Below are positions 33,698-42,392 of a stretch of 64,000 bases of DNA, piece after piece. The DNA lies in contig NZ_MVHJ01000006.1 of the NCBI RefSeq assembly GCF_002086115.1, positions 1 to 64,000 of the forward strand, read 5' to 3'. The translations under genes were made by a program, and so were the position numbers. Position 1 is the first letter of the stretch. Every line of letters begins with the position of its first letter. Below the pieces are notes generated by a model that saw nothing but the letters and a program-made list of their open reading frames with translations, ran no database searches and was not told the origin of the DNA. The DNA comes from Mycolicibacterium bacteremicum. Its GTDB lineage: Bacteria; Actinomycetota; Actinomycetes; Mycobacteriales; Mycobacteriaceae.

Positions 33698-33922
33698 ATG
33701 GCTGATGAATCCTGGACTGTCGAGATCGGCGAGGTCGACGACCCGCAGAACACCGGGATACCACCGGTGCCGACCAGCGTCTATCAGGGCGATGAGGAGG
33801 GGGCGCGCGCCGAATTCGCCGACAGGTCCGCCGAGGCCGAGGACGCCGATTACCGATACGTGATGTTGAGGCAGCTCGGGGCTGTGATCGACTGCTGGGG
33901 AACGCCGCCCGCAGTGGGATGA
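33698..33922 (+). CDS. Small acidic protein, 74 residues
   Basis: MADESWTVEIGEVDDPQN at the start, then an Asp/Glu-rich body with an IPPVPTSVYQGDEEGARAEF segment and one cysteine near the end (VIDCWG). No family is recognised. A GGGTAC element close before the ATG and its place inside the stress-signalling island suggest a SigF-type stress protein. It is convergent with the GAF-ANTAR gene, 11 bases apart. Confidence 0.65.
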   Translation: MADESWTVEIGEVDDPQNTGIPPVPTSVYQGDEEGARAEFADRSAEAEDADYRYVMLRQLGAVIDCWGTPPAVG

Positions 33923-33933
33923 CCGCCGGCGCC

Positions 33934-34653
33934 TCAGTCGTCATCCATGGACGCAACCACCCGGTGCGCGACATCGGCGAGCTTTTCGTTCGACTCCTGC
34001 GACAAGGTGACCAACAGGTTGAAGGCCGACACCGAGTCGATCTTGAAGCGTTCCATGATGATTCCCTTGGCTTGTCCGATTTCGTCGCGGCTCGACAGGG
34101 CCGCTTCGAAGTGCGCCTCCGCCTCCGCCCCGAACAGCGCGATCGAGGCATGCTGGGCCACGATGCCCCCGATGCGATGCGAATCGTCGGAGAACACACC
34201 GGGTTCTCCACCGTAGAGGTTGAGCGCTCCGAGATTCTGCTGGAGCACGAACAGCTGGAACGACAGCAGGCTGTGCACCCCGAGATCCAGAGCCGAAGCC
34301 GTGAATCGCGGCCAGCGCGTCTCCGCCGCCATGTCGGCGATCAGCACGGTGTGGTGTTCACGCAGCGAACTCAGGCACGGCCCCTCGTCGAGTTCGGTTT
34401 GGAGCAGGTCCAATGTGGCGACCAGCGGATCGCTGGGCGCGCGGGGTTCGACTTTTCGGCCTTCCAACAGCGACACGCCCGCCCACCGCGTCCCCGGAAC
34501 GATGCCGACCGCACCCCTGACCAGCATGGTGAGCGTGGATTCCGTGCTTGTCTGGTCCTGCATGGCCAGGGCGAGATCGCCCACGGCCCGAGCCAGATCA
34601 TTCCCCCGATCGACCACCTGTCGACAGTAGTCCTGCGTTCGCGTGGTCACCAC
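33934..34653 (-). CDS. GAF-ANTAR transcription antitermination regulator
   Basis: 239 residues from the GTG at 34653 (GTG at 34650 is an alternative; an open frame reaches 34899 without homology). GAF at 25-170 (IVPGTRWAGVSLLEGRKV, LDEGPCLSSLREH, GALNLYGGE) and ANTAR at 178-235 (SRDEIGQAKGIIMERFKID, AFNLLVTLSQESNEKLADVA). It is the closest paralogue of the 18278 protein, sharing the GIIMERFKID-x-V-x-A-F stretch. Its RNA targets are unknown. Confidence 0.9.
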   Translation of the reverse strand: MVTTRTQDYCRQVVDRGNDLARAVGDLALAMQDQTSTESTLTMLVRGAVGIVPGTRWAGVSLLEGRKVEPRAPSDPLVATLDLLQTELDEGPCLSSLREHHTVLIADMAAETRWPRFTASALDLGVHSLLSFQLFVLQQNLGALNLYGGEPGVFSDDSHRIGGIVAQHASIALFGAEAEAHFEAALSSRDEIGQAKGIIMERFKIDSVSAFNLLVTLSQESNEKLADVAHRVVASMDDD

Positions 34654-34963
34654 CGTTCGTACCCCACAGATCCCTTGGACGCCGATGGTCGGACGGAGGC
34701 ATGATCGGTGTGGTGGACCACAACGACGCGGACCTCGACCGGCGAATAGGCGCGGCCGATCCGTCGCCATCAGCCAGGAGCCGGACCCGACCGCCATCGG
34801 AGCGAGCACCACAGCGCCTCTGCGACAACGGATTTCGCATGCGGCGTTGGTCAGTTCGACGGCCATACCGACGGCACCGGACGCCCCCGCCTCGCGCATC
34901 TATGCCAGCCACGACCGGCGGACGTGCCGCCCCCCGCCGCCGACCCGGACGAACGTCCGGCCA
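34654..34963. other. Intergenic region without visible gene
   Basis: 310 bases upstream of the GAF-ANTAR gene and downstream of the DUF5994 gene. Open frames here are Arg/Pro-rich with no homology. A GGGTAC-like element on the minus strand at 34660-34665 lies just before the GTG, without a matching -35. Nothing else is recognised. Confidence 0.6.
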
Positions 34964-35407
34964 TCAGCCCCGGTCGGGACTGTCATGTAGCAGTTGCTGT
35001 GCGCTCTGGGTGTTCTCGGCGTGCGCGGCCGCCATCATGATGTCATGCGCCGCAGCGGGTGCGGTGCCTGTCGGCACGACGAGCAGGGTGAGACGATCAC
35101 CGGTGCGACCGGTGATGTCGATGGTGTCGACCGGCTGGCGATGGTACCCACCGAGACGCGCGCTGAGCCCGCCGACCGAGATCCGGCGCGGCGTGGCGGT
35201 CCAACTGTCGATGTTGTACGACACGCGCATGGGCTGTCCCAGACGAACTGCCAACACGGGCAACAGATCTGACGCCGAGTCGGCGAGATCCGGCGTCGTC
35301 GGCCACCAGGCCCCGTCCACATGACCGGGGCGGGATCCCTTGGGTTTGAGGCGCAGCCGCGGGGTACTGAGCGGAGCGCTGGGGTTGTTGGCTTGCCGTG
35401 ACGTCAT
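34964..35407 (-). CDS. DUF5994 family protein
   Basis: 147 residues from the ATG at 35407; GTG at 35440 is an alternative. The opening TPRLRLKPKGSRPGHVDGAWW and following VRLGQPMRVSYNIDSW, GGYHRQPVDTIDI, LTLLVVPTG are the marks of the actinobacterial DUF5994 family, which is common in multiple copies in mycobacteria. The length is typical. No biochemical function is known; the small beta-rich fold and its neighbours suggest a stress-related cytoplasmic protein. Confidence 0.82.
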   Translation of the reverse strand: MTSRQANNPSAPLSTPRLRLKPKGSRPGHVDGAWWPTTPDLADSASDLLPVLAVRLGQPMRVSYNIDSWTATPRRISVGGLSARLGGYHRQPVDTIDITGRTGDRLTLLVVPTGTAPAAAHDIMMAAAHAENTQSAQQLLHDSPDRG

Positions 35408-35576
35408 GGCGACGTTCCATTCTCGGCCAGAAACGGCCACTTCATCGAAATCGGCGACGAATCAACTCAGTTAGCCGATTGCGGTAGTCACCTGACACAA
35501 CCATACCTTGTCTGCGACGGTCCTGGTGCCCGCGGGCAGGCCGGTCTCGGCCATGGTCGCAGCGTAACGTCGGGTG

Positions 35577-36029
35577 ATGACCCGAACACCGCCGTTGGCG
35601 TGGCTGTACCGACTCGATCGACATCAACAGGCTGAGCTGCTGGCGAAACCGCATGCCTATCTGCCGGCCACTGTGGCGCACAGAATCACCGGCCAGACCA
35701 ACCTGGACCCGCGCGACTGCACAGCGCGACCCCCGCGGCGTCAACTGCGACCGGAACAGGCCAACCTCCTCGAAGAGGAACGGTTGCGCCTCGACGACTG
35801 GTGGAGTGCGCTGCCGGCCGCGACGCGCGCAGACCTGTTGCGGACCCGCCACACCGCTGTCCCAGAACGCCACCGCAGTGCTGTCCTGGCGATGACGCCC
35901 GGCGAGCATCATGCGTCCAGAACCGATGCCGCCAACCCGCACCGGGTTTCGGGCATCGTCGCCGCCTACCTCGAGATGGTGCATCATCACCGTCGACCGG
36001 CCGACGGCACCGCCGCCGCATCGCCGTAG
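35577..36029 (+). CDS. Hypothetical helical protein, 150 residues
   Basis: A GTG at 35574 directly precedes the ATG. The product has a DRHQQAELLAKPHAYLP start, then VAHRITGQ, LRLDDWWSALPAATRADLL and ends with IVAAYLEMVHHHRRPADG. It is rich in Arg, Ala and His and predicted mostly helical. No family is recognised. The segment WWSALPAATRADLLR recalls small mycobacterial proteins of unknown role. It reads toward the VanW-like gene, 58 bases away, and could share its transcript. Confidence 0.55.
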   Translation: MTRTPPLAWLYRLDRHQQAELLAKPHAYLPATVAHRITGQTNLDPRDCTARPPRRQLRPEQANLLEEERLRLDDWWSALPAATRADLLRTRHTAVPERHRSAVLAMTPGEHHASRTDAANPHRVSGIVAAYLEMVHHHRRPADGTAAASP

Positions 36030-36087
36030 CCGACTCCTGTCGAGCGCACTTTGCCGGGGAATAGCGGCCTGGCAAACTGAAGTTCAT

Positions 36088-37788
36088 ATGTCGATGTCCG
36101 ATGAGCAGAGCATCCCTCCACTGCGCGCCACGGCTCGTCGGCGGCTGCTCACCTTCGGGCTTCCCCTCGCGGCGCTGGCCGTGCTGTACGTCGTCGACCT
36201 GGCCGCCACCGCGTCGAAGGTCCCCCGCGGGGTCACCGCGGCCGGTGTGCCGCTCGGCGGACTGACCGCGGCGGCGGCCGAACAGCGGTTGCGCGAGGCG
36301 ATCTCCCCCCGGGAGAGCGAACCGATTCCGGTCACGCTGGGAGCTCTGTCGGCGACTGTGGACCCCGGTGACATCGGCCTGGCGGCAGACCCGGCCGCGA
36401 CCGTCGCCCACGCGGGTGGGCAACCACTGAATCCGGCGACCCGGATCATCTCCTTCTTCGTGGACACCCCGGTGGAGCTGGTCACCTCGGTGAATCAGCA
36501 GGCGCTGACGGCCACACTCGACGACCTCGGTACCGCCGTTGCCGAAGAACCGGTGGAGGGTTCCATCGTCTTTGTCGGCGGGGAACCCACGCCCTCGGAT
36601 CCACGGTCCGGATGGCGCCTCGATGTCCCGGCCGCCGCCGAGGTGTTCGTCCGCGACTGGGCCACCGGCCAGACGGTGGCGCTACCGATGCTGGAACGCC
36701 CGCCACAGACCACCGCCGCCGACATCGCGACGGCCCTCGACGAGATCGCCACCCCGGCGGTGTCGGGACCGATCACCGTCGAGGGCGCCGACGTCCGAGG
36801 AACCATCGCCGAAGACGTCGTCGCCGCGGCCCTCACCTTCACCCCGGAGCAGGGGCGGCTGATGCCCGAACTCGACGAGACGGTCATCGTCGACGCGCTA
36901 CGCCCACAGTTGGCGCCCTCGGAGTTCCCGGTACGCAACGCCGACATCGACTTCGCGGCCACCCCACCGGTCAAGACGCCCGCACAGGACGGCCGCCGGC
37001 TGGATTACGACGCGACGCTGGAGAATCTCCTGGACGTGCTCGGGCGCGCCGACGACCGCCGGATCGATGCGGTGTACGTCGAGGAGAAGGCGACCTTCGG
37101 TTTCGACGAGCTGAACGAACTGGGCCCGGTCGAGGTCATCGGCGAGTTCCAGACCGGCGGCTTCTCGGGCGACTCAGGCCGCAACATCCGCCGTGCCGCC
37201 GAGCAGATCAACGGTGCGGTGGTCGGCCCGGGCGAAATCTTCAGCCTCAATGCCGCCACCAATCCGCGCAACGCCGCATCCGGATATGTGGAGGCCGGCA
37301 TCATCGAGAACGGCCGTCCCGCCCGCGGCGTCGGGGGCGGGGTCTCCCAGGTGGCGACCACGCTGTTCAACGCCGCGTATTTCGCCGGCCTGGAGGACAT
37401 CGAGCACCATGAGCACAGCTACTACATCAGCCGGTATCCGGCCGGCCGGGAAGCGACGGTGTTCGGCGACGTCCTGGATGTGAAGTTCCGCAACGACGGT
37501 CCGACGTCGGTGCAGATCCAGACCCAGTGGACCCCGAGCGCGGTGACCATCCGCGTGGTCGGCATCAAGCGGTACGAGGTGACATCGGCACAGAGCGCGC
37601 GCAGCCGCCCGACGAGCCCCCAGACGATCAGCATTCCGGCCGGTGAGGCCTGCAGCGCCAGCGGTGGTGCACCGGGTTTCACCATCACCGACACCCGCAC
37701 GCTGCGCGACATCACCACCGGGGACACGCGGACCCAGTCGCATACGGTGACCTACGATCCGATTCCCCGGGTGGTCTGTGGCGGCTGA
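36088..37788 (+). CDS. VanW family protein with peptidoglycan-binding-like repeats
   Basis: 566 residues from the ATG at 36088. A single N-terminal membrane anchor (LLTFGLPLAALAVLYVVDL, about 19-37) puts the rest outside the cell. Residues 50-340 hold two YoaR/PG_binding_4-type domains, and 360-500 the VanW domain: FSGDSGRNIRRAAEQINGAV, GEIFSLNAATNPRNAASGY, GGGVSQVATTLFNAAYFAGL, EHSYYISRYPAGREATV. VanW is encoded in some glycopeptide resistance operons, but its role there is unclear, and these large actinobacterial proteins are generally not resistance genes. They probably act in cell-wall assembly or cross-link recognition. Confidence 0.88.
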   Translation: MSMSDEQSIPPLRATARRRLLTFGLPLAALAVLYVVDLAATASKVPRGVTAAGVPLGGLTAAAAEQRLREAISPRESEPIPVTLGALSATVDPGDIGLAADPAATVAHAGGQPLNPATRIISFFVDTPVELVTSVNQQALTATLDDLGTAVAEEPVEGSIVFVGGEPTPSDPRSGWRLDVPAAAEVFVRDWATGQTVALPMLERPPQTTAADIATALDEIATPAVSGPITVEGADVRGTIAEDVVAAALTFTPEQGRLMPELDETVIVDALRPQLAPSEFPVRNADIDFAATPPVKTPAQDGRRLDYDATLENLLDVLGRADDRRIDAVYVEEKATFGFDELNELGPVEVIGEFQTGGFSGDSGRNIRRAAEQINGAVVGPGEIFSLNAATNPRNAASGYVEAGIIENGRPARGVGGGVSQVATTLFNAAYFAGLEDIEHHEHSYYISRYPAGREATVFGDVLDVKFRNDGPTSVQIQTQWTPSAVTIRVVGIKRYEVTSAQSARSRPTSPQTISIPAGEACSASGGAPGFTITDTRTLRDITTGDTRTQSHTVTYDPIPRVVCGG

Positions 37789-37791
37789 GCG

Positions 37792-38175
37792 TCAGCGTGC
37801 GGCGGAACCGCTTTCGCCGGCGATCGCCAGGTCGACCGTGTCGTAGAGCTGCAGCATGTGGTCGATGCCCAGTAGTTGCATCGGGCGCAGCGTCACCGGA
37901 CCGTGGGCGACCACCCGGCAATCCAGCGACAACTCCCCGCACCGTCGGTGGGCCTCCATCAGGATGCTCATGCCCGCTGTCGCCAGGAATGTCACGGCGC
38001 TGAGGTCGAAGATCAGCAGCGCGGGCCGCTCGCGCAACACCGCCCCGACGCGCTCGGCCACCTGCGGCGCCGAGGCCATGTCGATGACCCCGCCCAGAGC
38101 GAGCACGGTGTACGTCGTTTCGACGTCGGTGTGCACGGTGAAGCCCGCCGGTTGCTTCGCCGTGTGAGAAGTCAT
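37792..38175 (-). CDS. STAS-domain anti-sigma factor antagonist-like protein
   Basis: 127 residues from the ATG at 38175. STAS domain at about 15-118 (VLALGGVIDMASAPQVAERV, FDLSAVTFLATAGMSIL, VTLRPMQLLGIDHMLQLYD). The switch loop reads F63-L-A-T66-A-G, with threonine at the phospho-acceptor position, so it could still be phosphorylated. The leader CCTGCGAGGCA matches that of the STAS gene at 4046-4426. It is convergent with the VanW gene, three bases apart. Confidence 0.88.
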   Translation of the reverse strand: MTSHTAKQPAGFTVHTDVETTYTVLALGGVIDMASAPQVAERVGAVLRERPALLIFDLSAVTFLATAGMSILMEAHRRCGELSLDCRVVAHGPVTLRPMQLLGIDHMLQLYDTVDLAIAGESGSAAR

Positions 38176-38483
38176 CGTGCTGCCTCGCAGGTATGTCCAA
38201 ATTGCCACCGGATTAATGTCCGTCCGGCCCGGATTCGAAACATCCCGGTAACGGTCGCGCGGCCTGCGTCGGTTGCTGGTCGGGAAATTGACGTGCACGA
38301 ATGCTGCGAAACATGTTTGCCCGGCCATGGCGAGCGGGCATACTCCGAAGCGAGCGGCCAGTCCCCTGAGCGCTGGCTTCTCATTGAGTGCGGGTCAGGG
38401 CTCCGGTAATGATCTTGGAACATCCAATATCAGCGCTGCCTACGCATAGGGGAGCCCTGACCTCGCCATAGCGTCCCGTTCGG
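38176..38483. other. Intergenic region upstream of STAS gene
   Basis: 308 bases between the STAS start and the GGDEF-EAL stop. No gene is supported. It contains the 12-base inverted repeat described at 38393-38462. A STAS promoter must lie in its left half, but no clear SigF match was found. Confidence 0.6.
38393..38462. repeat. 12-base inverted repeat around 46-base loop
   Basis: GGTCAGGGCTCC (38393-38404) and its exact complement GGAGCCCTGACC (38451-38462) enclose 46 bases that are AT-richer than the surroundings. It starts 22 bases after the GGDEF-EAL stop, so it could be a long terminator hairpin or a remnant of a small mobile repeat; no flanking duplication is seen. Confidence 0.6.
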
Positions 38484-40844
38484 TCAGGTGGCCTGCCGCG
38501 CCGGGGGCGGTACGTAGTGCGGCGACAGGTCGGCTTCGGCTGGGGTGTTCTCGCGGGCCGCGAGGTGTGGGCGATGGGCGTGCAGAAAGTGCTGCGCCGT
38601 CACCGGCGGCCCGCAGATATATCCCTGCATCACATCGCAACCCAGGGCCTCAAGTCGCTCGACGACGGCAGCATCTTCCACGCCCTCGGCGACACAGTTC
38701 AACCCCAGGCTGTGTGACAGGCCGATCATGGCGGCGACGATCGCGTCAGCGCGCTGATCGGTGGTCATCGGCGCGATGAGGTGACGATCGAGTTTGACCT
38801 CGTCCACCGGTAGCGTGCGCAGATACTGAAGACCCGCGTAGCCGCTGCCGAAATCATCGATGGCGACCCGGGTTCCCTTGTCCCGCAACATACCCAGTAC
38901 TTCGCGGGCCGCGGGTTCATTGGCCAGCAGCACGTCCTCGGTGATCTCTATGGTCAGCCGACTGCCGTCCAGTTCGCCGGCGGCCAGGATCGCAGCGACA
39001 TGCTCGGGCAGCCGGTGATCACCCAGAGATGGCGGGAACAGGTTGACGGCAAAGGGCATATGCAGTCCGTGCCCCTGCCAGTCGGCCACATCGGCGACCG
39101 CCATCCGCAGTACCTCATCGGTGAGGGCGCCCATCAGGTCGTTGTGGCGCGCCAGCGGGAGGAACTCGTCGGGACGCAGGATCCCGCGTTCCGGATGGTT
39201 CCATCGGACAAGGACTTCCACCGCGGACACCTGACCGGTGGCCACCCGCACCTGGGGTTGGTACAACACACCCAGTTCACCGTGTCCGATGGCGTGCCGG
39301 AGCTGGGCGGCGAGGTGCCGGTTACCGGTGCGCCGACGCCGCTGGATGAAGCGATCACCGTCGATGCGCTCGTGCTCGGCGCGCTGCATGTCGGCCGCGT
39401 ACCGCCGTACTCCCCCGCCGTTGCGTTTCGCCGAATACATGGCGATATCGGCGTGTTTGAGGACGTCGTCGGCATCGGCTGCCTCAACATGATCGGCGGT
39501 GGTCACCCCGATGCTCGCCCGCACCAGGACATCGTGGCCGTCGGCGGGGAACGGGTCGTTGAAACTGTCGACGATGCGGCTGATGACGCCGTCCAACATG
39601 CGGTCCGGATCCACGACCAGCACCGCGAACTCGTCACCACCGAGTCGAGCGACCACCACCTCGGGATCGACGCTTTGTCCCAGCCGCCGCGCGACGGCCA
39701 TCAGGACGGTGTCACCGGCGGCGTGCCCGAGTGAATCATTGATCGACTTGAAGTCGTCCAGATCGATCGAGAGCACCGCGACGGGACGCCCGCTGCGCCG
39801 GGCGACCAACAGCGCACTGGCCAGCAGCCCACGGAACATGAAGCGATTGACCAGCCCGGTCAGGGGATCGCGACGCGCCTGCTCTGCAAGGGTTTTCATC
39901 AGACGCCGGTTCTCGTCCGCCACCAGGAACTGCCGTCCGGCTATGGCAGCGACCACGGCCAGCGCCGCGACCAGCATCGCCATCGACGCCGGGCTGATGG
40001 CCACGCAGATGGTCGCGAACGTCAACGGCACGTAGGGCATCCACAGCGTCCAGCGCGATGGTTCGGTCGTGGCGGGCGACGATTCGTGCTCATGTCGTAG
40101 CGCGATCACAGTGATGACACCCAACGCCGACAGTCCGGCAGCCCAGACGATGTCGACCCATACCCCGCTCAGATAACCCCCGTGCACGTCCAGATACACG
40201 AAGGCGCCGTCGGCAACCGTGTACATGACGACGGCCATCGTGATGCCGGCCGGTACCGCCCGGCGCCGCACCGGTGCGGCCGACACGATCAGCAGCGCGA
40301 TGGTCAGCAGGACCAGGTCCGCCAAGGGGTAGGCGAGTGAGATGGCGAACGCCCACCCGCGACCGTCCGCCCGGTGCGCAAGATCTGCCAGACCCGCCGC
40401 CCAGAGGATGACGAACAACGACCCGGCCACGATGACTCCGTCGAGTATCAATCGCGCCTGCAGATGCACCGATGCCGCCGCCGGCAACGTCAACAGCGCG
40501 GCACACAGGGCCACGTAGAACAGCAGGTAGCCGATATCGGCAACGGACGGGAACGGAGCGCGGCCGAACACCTGCGCCGAGAATGCCCACGCCAGGTCGC
40601 CCGCGGTCCAGCAGGCCAATGCCACGGCCAACAGAGCTGCCGTACGCCGAGCATCGGAGGTGCGGAGAGCACGCCGGGCGATCAGGTTGCACAGGGTGCC
40701 GGCTGCGCCGATGACGACCGATCCGAAGTCTGCGACCGGACCCGTCACGTCCGGGCCGCCCCATTGCCAGATCAGCCAGGCGGCGAATGTCACCCACAGT
40801 CCTGCGGTAGCGGCGAGCACGCCGACCATCGCTGTCCGCGACAT
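38484..40844 (-). CDS. Membrane GGDEF-EAL c-di-GMP enzyme
   Basis: 786 residues from the ATG at 40844, with GGGGAAG upstream. About nine membrane helices fill residues 1-290. The GGDEF domain (about 325-480) has an intact GGDEF near residue 401 and DDFKSINDSLGH. The EAL domain (515-765) has EVLVRW in place of EAL, EITEDVLL, IDDFGSGYAGL, KLDRHLI, VAEGVED and QGYICGPP; the catalytic residues are all kept, since EVL is a common active variant. It may both make and break c-di-GMP, with the membrane part as a sensor. Its organisation differs from the soluble GAF-GGDEF-EAL enzyme known in mycobacteria (Rv1354c type). Confidence 0.92.
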   Translation of the reverse strand: MSRTAMVGVLAATAGLWVTFAAWLIWQWGGPDVTGPVADFGSVVIGAAGTLCNLIARRALRTSDARRTAALLAVALACWTAGDLAWAFSAQVFGRAPFPSVADIGYLLFYVALCAALLTLPAAASVHLQARLILDGVIVAGSLFVILWAAGLADLAHRADGRGWAFAISLAYPLADLVLLTIALLIVSAAPVRRRAVPAGITMAVVMYTVADGAFVYLDVHGGYLSGVWVDIVWAAGLSALGVITVIALRHEHESSPATTEPSRWTLWMPYVPLTFATICVAISPASMAMLVAALAVVAAIAGRQFLVADENRRLMKTLAEQARRDPLTGLVNRFMFRGLLASALLVARRSGRPVAVLSIDLDDFKSINDSLGHAAGDTVLMAVARRLGQSVDPEVVVARLGGDEFAVLVVDPDRMLDGVISRIVDSFNDPFPADGHDVLVRASIGVTTADHVEAADADDVLKHADIAMYSAKRNGGGVRRYAADMQRAEHERIDGDRFIQRRRRTGNRHLAAQLRHAIGHGELGVLYQPQVRVATGQVSAVEVLVRWNHPERGILRPDEFLPLARHNDLMGALTDEVLRMAVADVADWQGHGLHMPFAVNLFPPSLGDHRLPEHVAAILAAGELDGSRLTIEITEDVLLANEPAAREVLGMLRDKGTRVAIDDFGSGYAGLQYLRTLPVDEVKLDRHLIAPMTTDQRADAIVAAMIGLSHSLGLNCVAEGVEDAAVVERLEALGCDVMQGYICGPPVTAQHFLHAHRPHLAARENTPAEADLSPHYVPPPARQAT

Positions 40845-41285
40845 TGTTCTTCCCCCCGGCAGATGGTCCCCCGACCTACTGCAGTTATTCACACCAGCGC
40901 CGACAATACGTGAGTACAGCAAATCCCGGCAAGTTGACCGACGCTGCATTCGCGCTGTTTGAAGCTTCAAAAAAAGCTGACAACCCCAGGTCGGCGAATG
41001 AAAATTCGTGTTATCGCACCTGCTGTCCGCAATGCGAACAAGTGGGACGATCGGCTCGCCGAATGCCCCGACACACGCGACCGGACCGAATTTACGGCCG
41101 CACCCGCGAATCCGGCTCTGCTCGTTGCTCATGCACCCCGGTTATGTCATGCCCGTCGCGACGCGCTCCCACTACGGCCGTGGATCCTTGCGTTTGCTGG
41201 CCGACCTCCACCACCGACGATCTGGTGCGTTAACGTGAGCCTTGCGGTGCATGGGCAGGTGCGCGGCGGCATCGGAGGGCACGCG
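40845..41285. other. Divergent intergenic region with 14-base palindrome
   Basis: 441 bases between two divergent c-di-GMP genes. No gene is supported. The stretch 40925-40980 is AT-richer and contains TTTGAAGCTTCAAA (40958-40971), a perfect palindrome followed by six A, which could be an operator serving both genes or part of a promoter. Confidence 0.55.
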
Positions 41286-42383
41286 GTGGCGAATTCGCTG
41301 GGATGGTTACGCGAACCTGACCATTTCGATTGGGTGTCGGCCTATATCGTCCAGCGCGGCCTACTGCCACGGATGCGGGTGATCATGGTGGTCGTCACCG
41401 CATCCTCGGCGTTGGCGCCGCTGTCCACGCTGCTGCGGCCATCCGCATCAGCCGCCGTCGTCGCGATCGGGATCTGCGGCGCCGCGCTGGCACTGGCACT
41501 GACCGTCGTGTGGATCTTCTGGTGGCCGACCCGTCAGGTGTCCCTGTGTTGCGCATTGACCGGCACCGTATGCGCCGCAGGGTGGAGTCTCTCCCAGTCC
41601 AGCACCATGTTGGCGGCGGTCACCGGCATGGTCTTGGCGGTGACCGGCGCCTACATCGCCTTTTTCCACAGTGCGGCAGCACTTTTGGCCAATACTGTGG
41701 TAGCCGTCGCCGTGTACGCAGTAATCGGGCATCAGATCGCGGGTGAGATCGATCTGGCAACCGCGCTCGCGGTGTTCTGGCTCGGGTGGCTGATCACGAT
41801 CGTCCTACCACTCAGCGTTCGTGCCCTCGCGCATGCGATGCGTCAGTACGCGATCCGCGCGGAACACGATGCGCTGACCGGACTTCTCAACCGGGCCGGG
41901 TTCGACGCCACGCTGGGCCGCAGTATGGCCGGTCCCCGGTCGTCGCACACAACGGGACATCTGGTCGTCATGATGATCGACCTCGACGATTTCAAGGGTC
42001 TCAACGACAGCCGCGGCCACGCCGCCGGCGACGATGTGCTGCGCATGGTGGCCGAGCTGCTGCGTACGCACGCACCGAGCGAAGCCGCAGTGTGCCGGGC
42101 CGGCGGAGAAGAGTTCCTCATCGCCTACCACTCACCCACCGCCGACGTCGCCGACGCGGCCACTCGATTGTGCCGGGCCATCCACCGGTCCTGCGACGGC
42201 GTCACCGCCAGCATCGGCATCGCCGTCACGCCGGCCACATCCCTCCTATGGCCGGCCGGCATCGATCACCTTGTCGAATCGGCCGACGGCGCAATGTACG
42301 ACGCCAAGCGCCGCGGCGGAAATCGGGTGCACCTCGCGACCACCGCCACCGCCGTGGACATCCCGGGATGTTCGCAGCCTTGA
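41286..42383 (+). CDS. Membrane diguanylate cyclase (GGDEF), paralogue
   Basis: 365 residues from the GTG at 41286, which has GGAGGG five to six bases upstream; the open frame begins much earlier but without homology. The start (LGWLREPDHFDWVSAYIVQRG) is followed by six membrane helices (about 30-190) and a GGDEF domain with DALTGLLNRAG, IDLDDFKGLNDSRGHAAGDDVL and GGEEF near residue 272. It should be an active diguanylate cyclase. It is a paralogue of the 16860-17951 protein, with the same N-terminal signature and membrane layout. Confidence 0.9.
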   Translation: MANSLGWLREPDHFDWVSAYIVQRGLLPRMRVIMVVVTASSALAPLSTLLRPSASAAVVAIGICGAALALALTVVWIFWWPTRQVSLCCALTGTVCAAGWSLSQSSTMLAAVTGMVLAVTGAYIAFFHSAAALLANTVVAVAVYAVIGHQIAGEIDLATALAVFWLGWLITIVLPLSVRALAHAMRQYAIRAEHDALTGLLNRAGFDATLGRSMAGPRSSHTTGHLVVMMIDLDDFKGLNDSRGHAAGDDVLRMVAELLRTHAPSEAAVCRAGGEEFLIAYHSPTADVADAATRLCRAIHRSCDGVTASIGIAVTPATSLLWPAGIDHLVESADGAMYDAKRRGGNRVHLATTATAVDIPGCSQP

Positions 42384-42392
42384 CGCGGGGAG

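Noticed and set aside
34654..34963. N-terminal extension of the GAF-ANTAR protein up to 34899 and an opposite-strand frame from 34643
   Set aside because: Neither has homology; paralogues of the GAF-ANTAR protein begin at the equivalent of 34650-34653.
36088..37788. VanW-like gene as a vancomycin resistance determinant
   Set aside because: No vanHAX or vanRS genes are near, and large VanW-domain proteins are common in actinobacteria without resistance.
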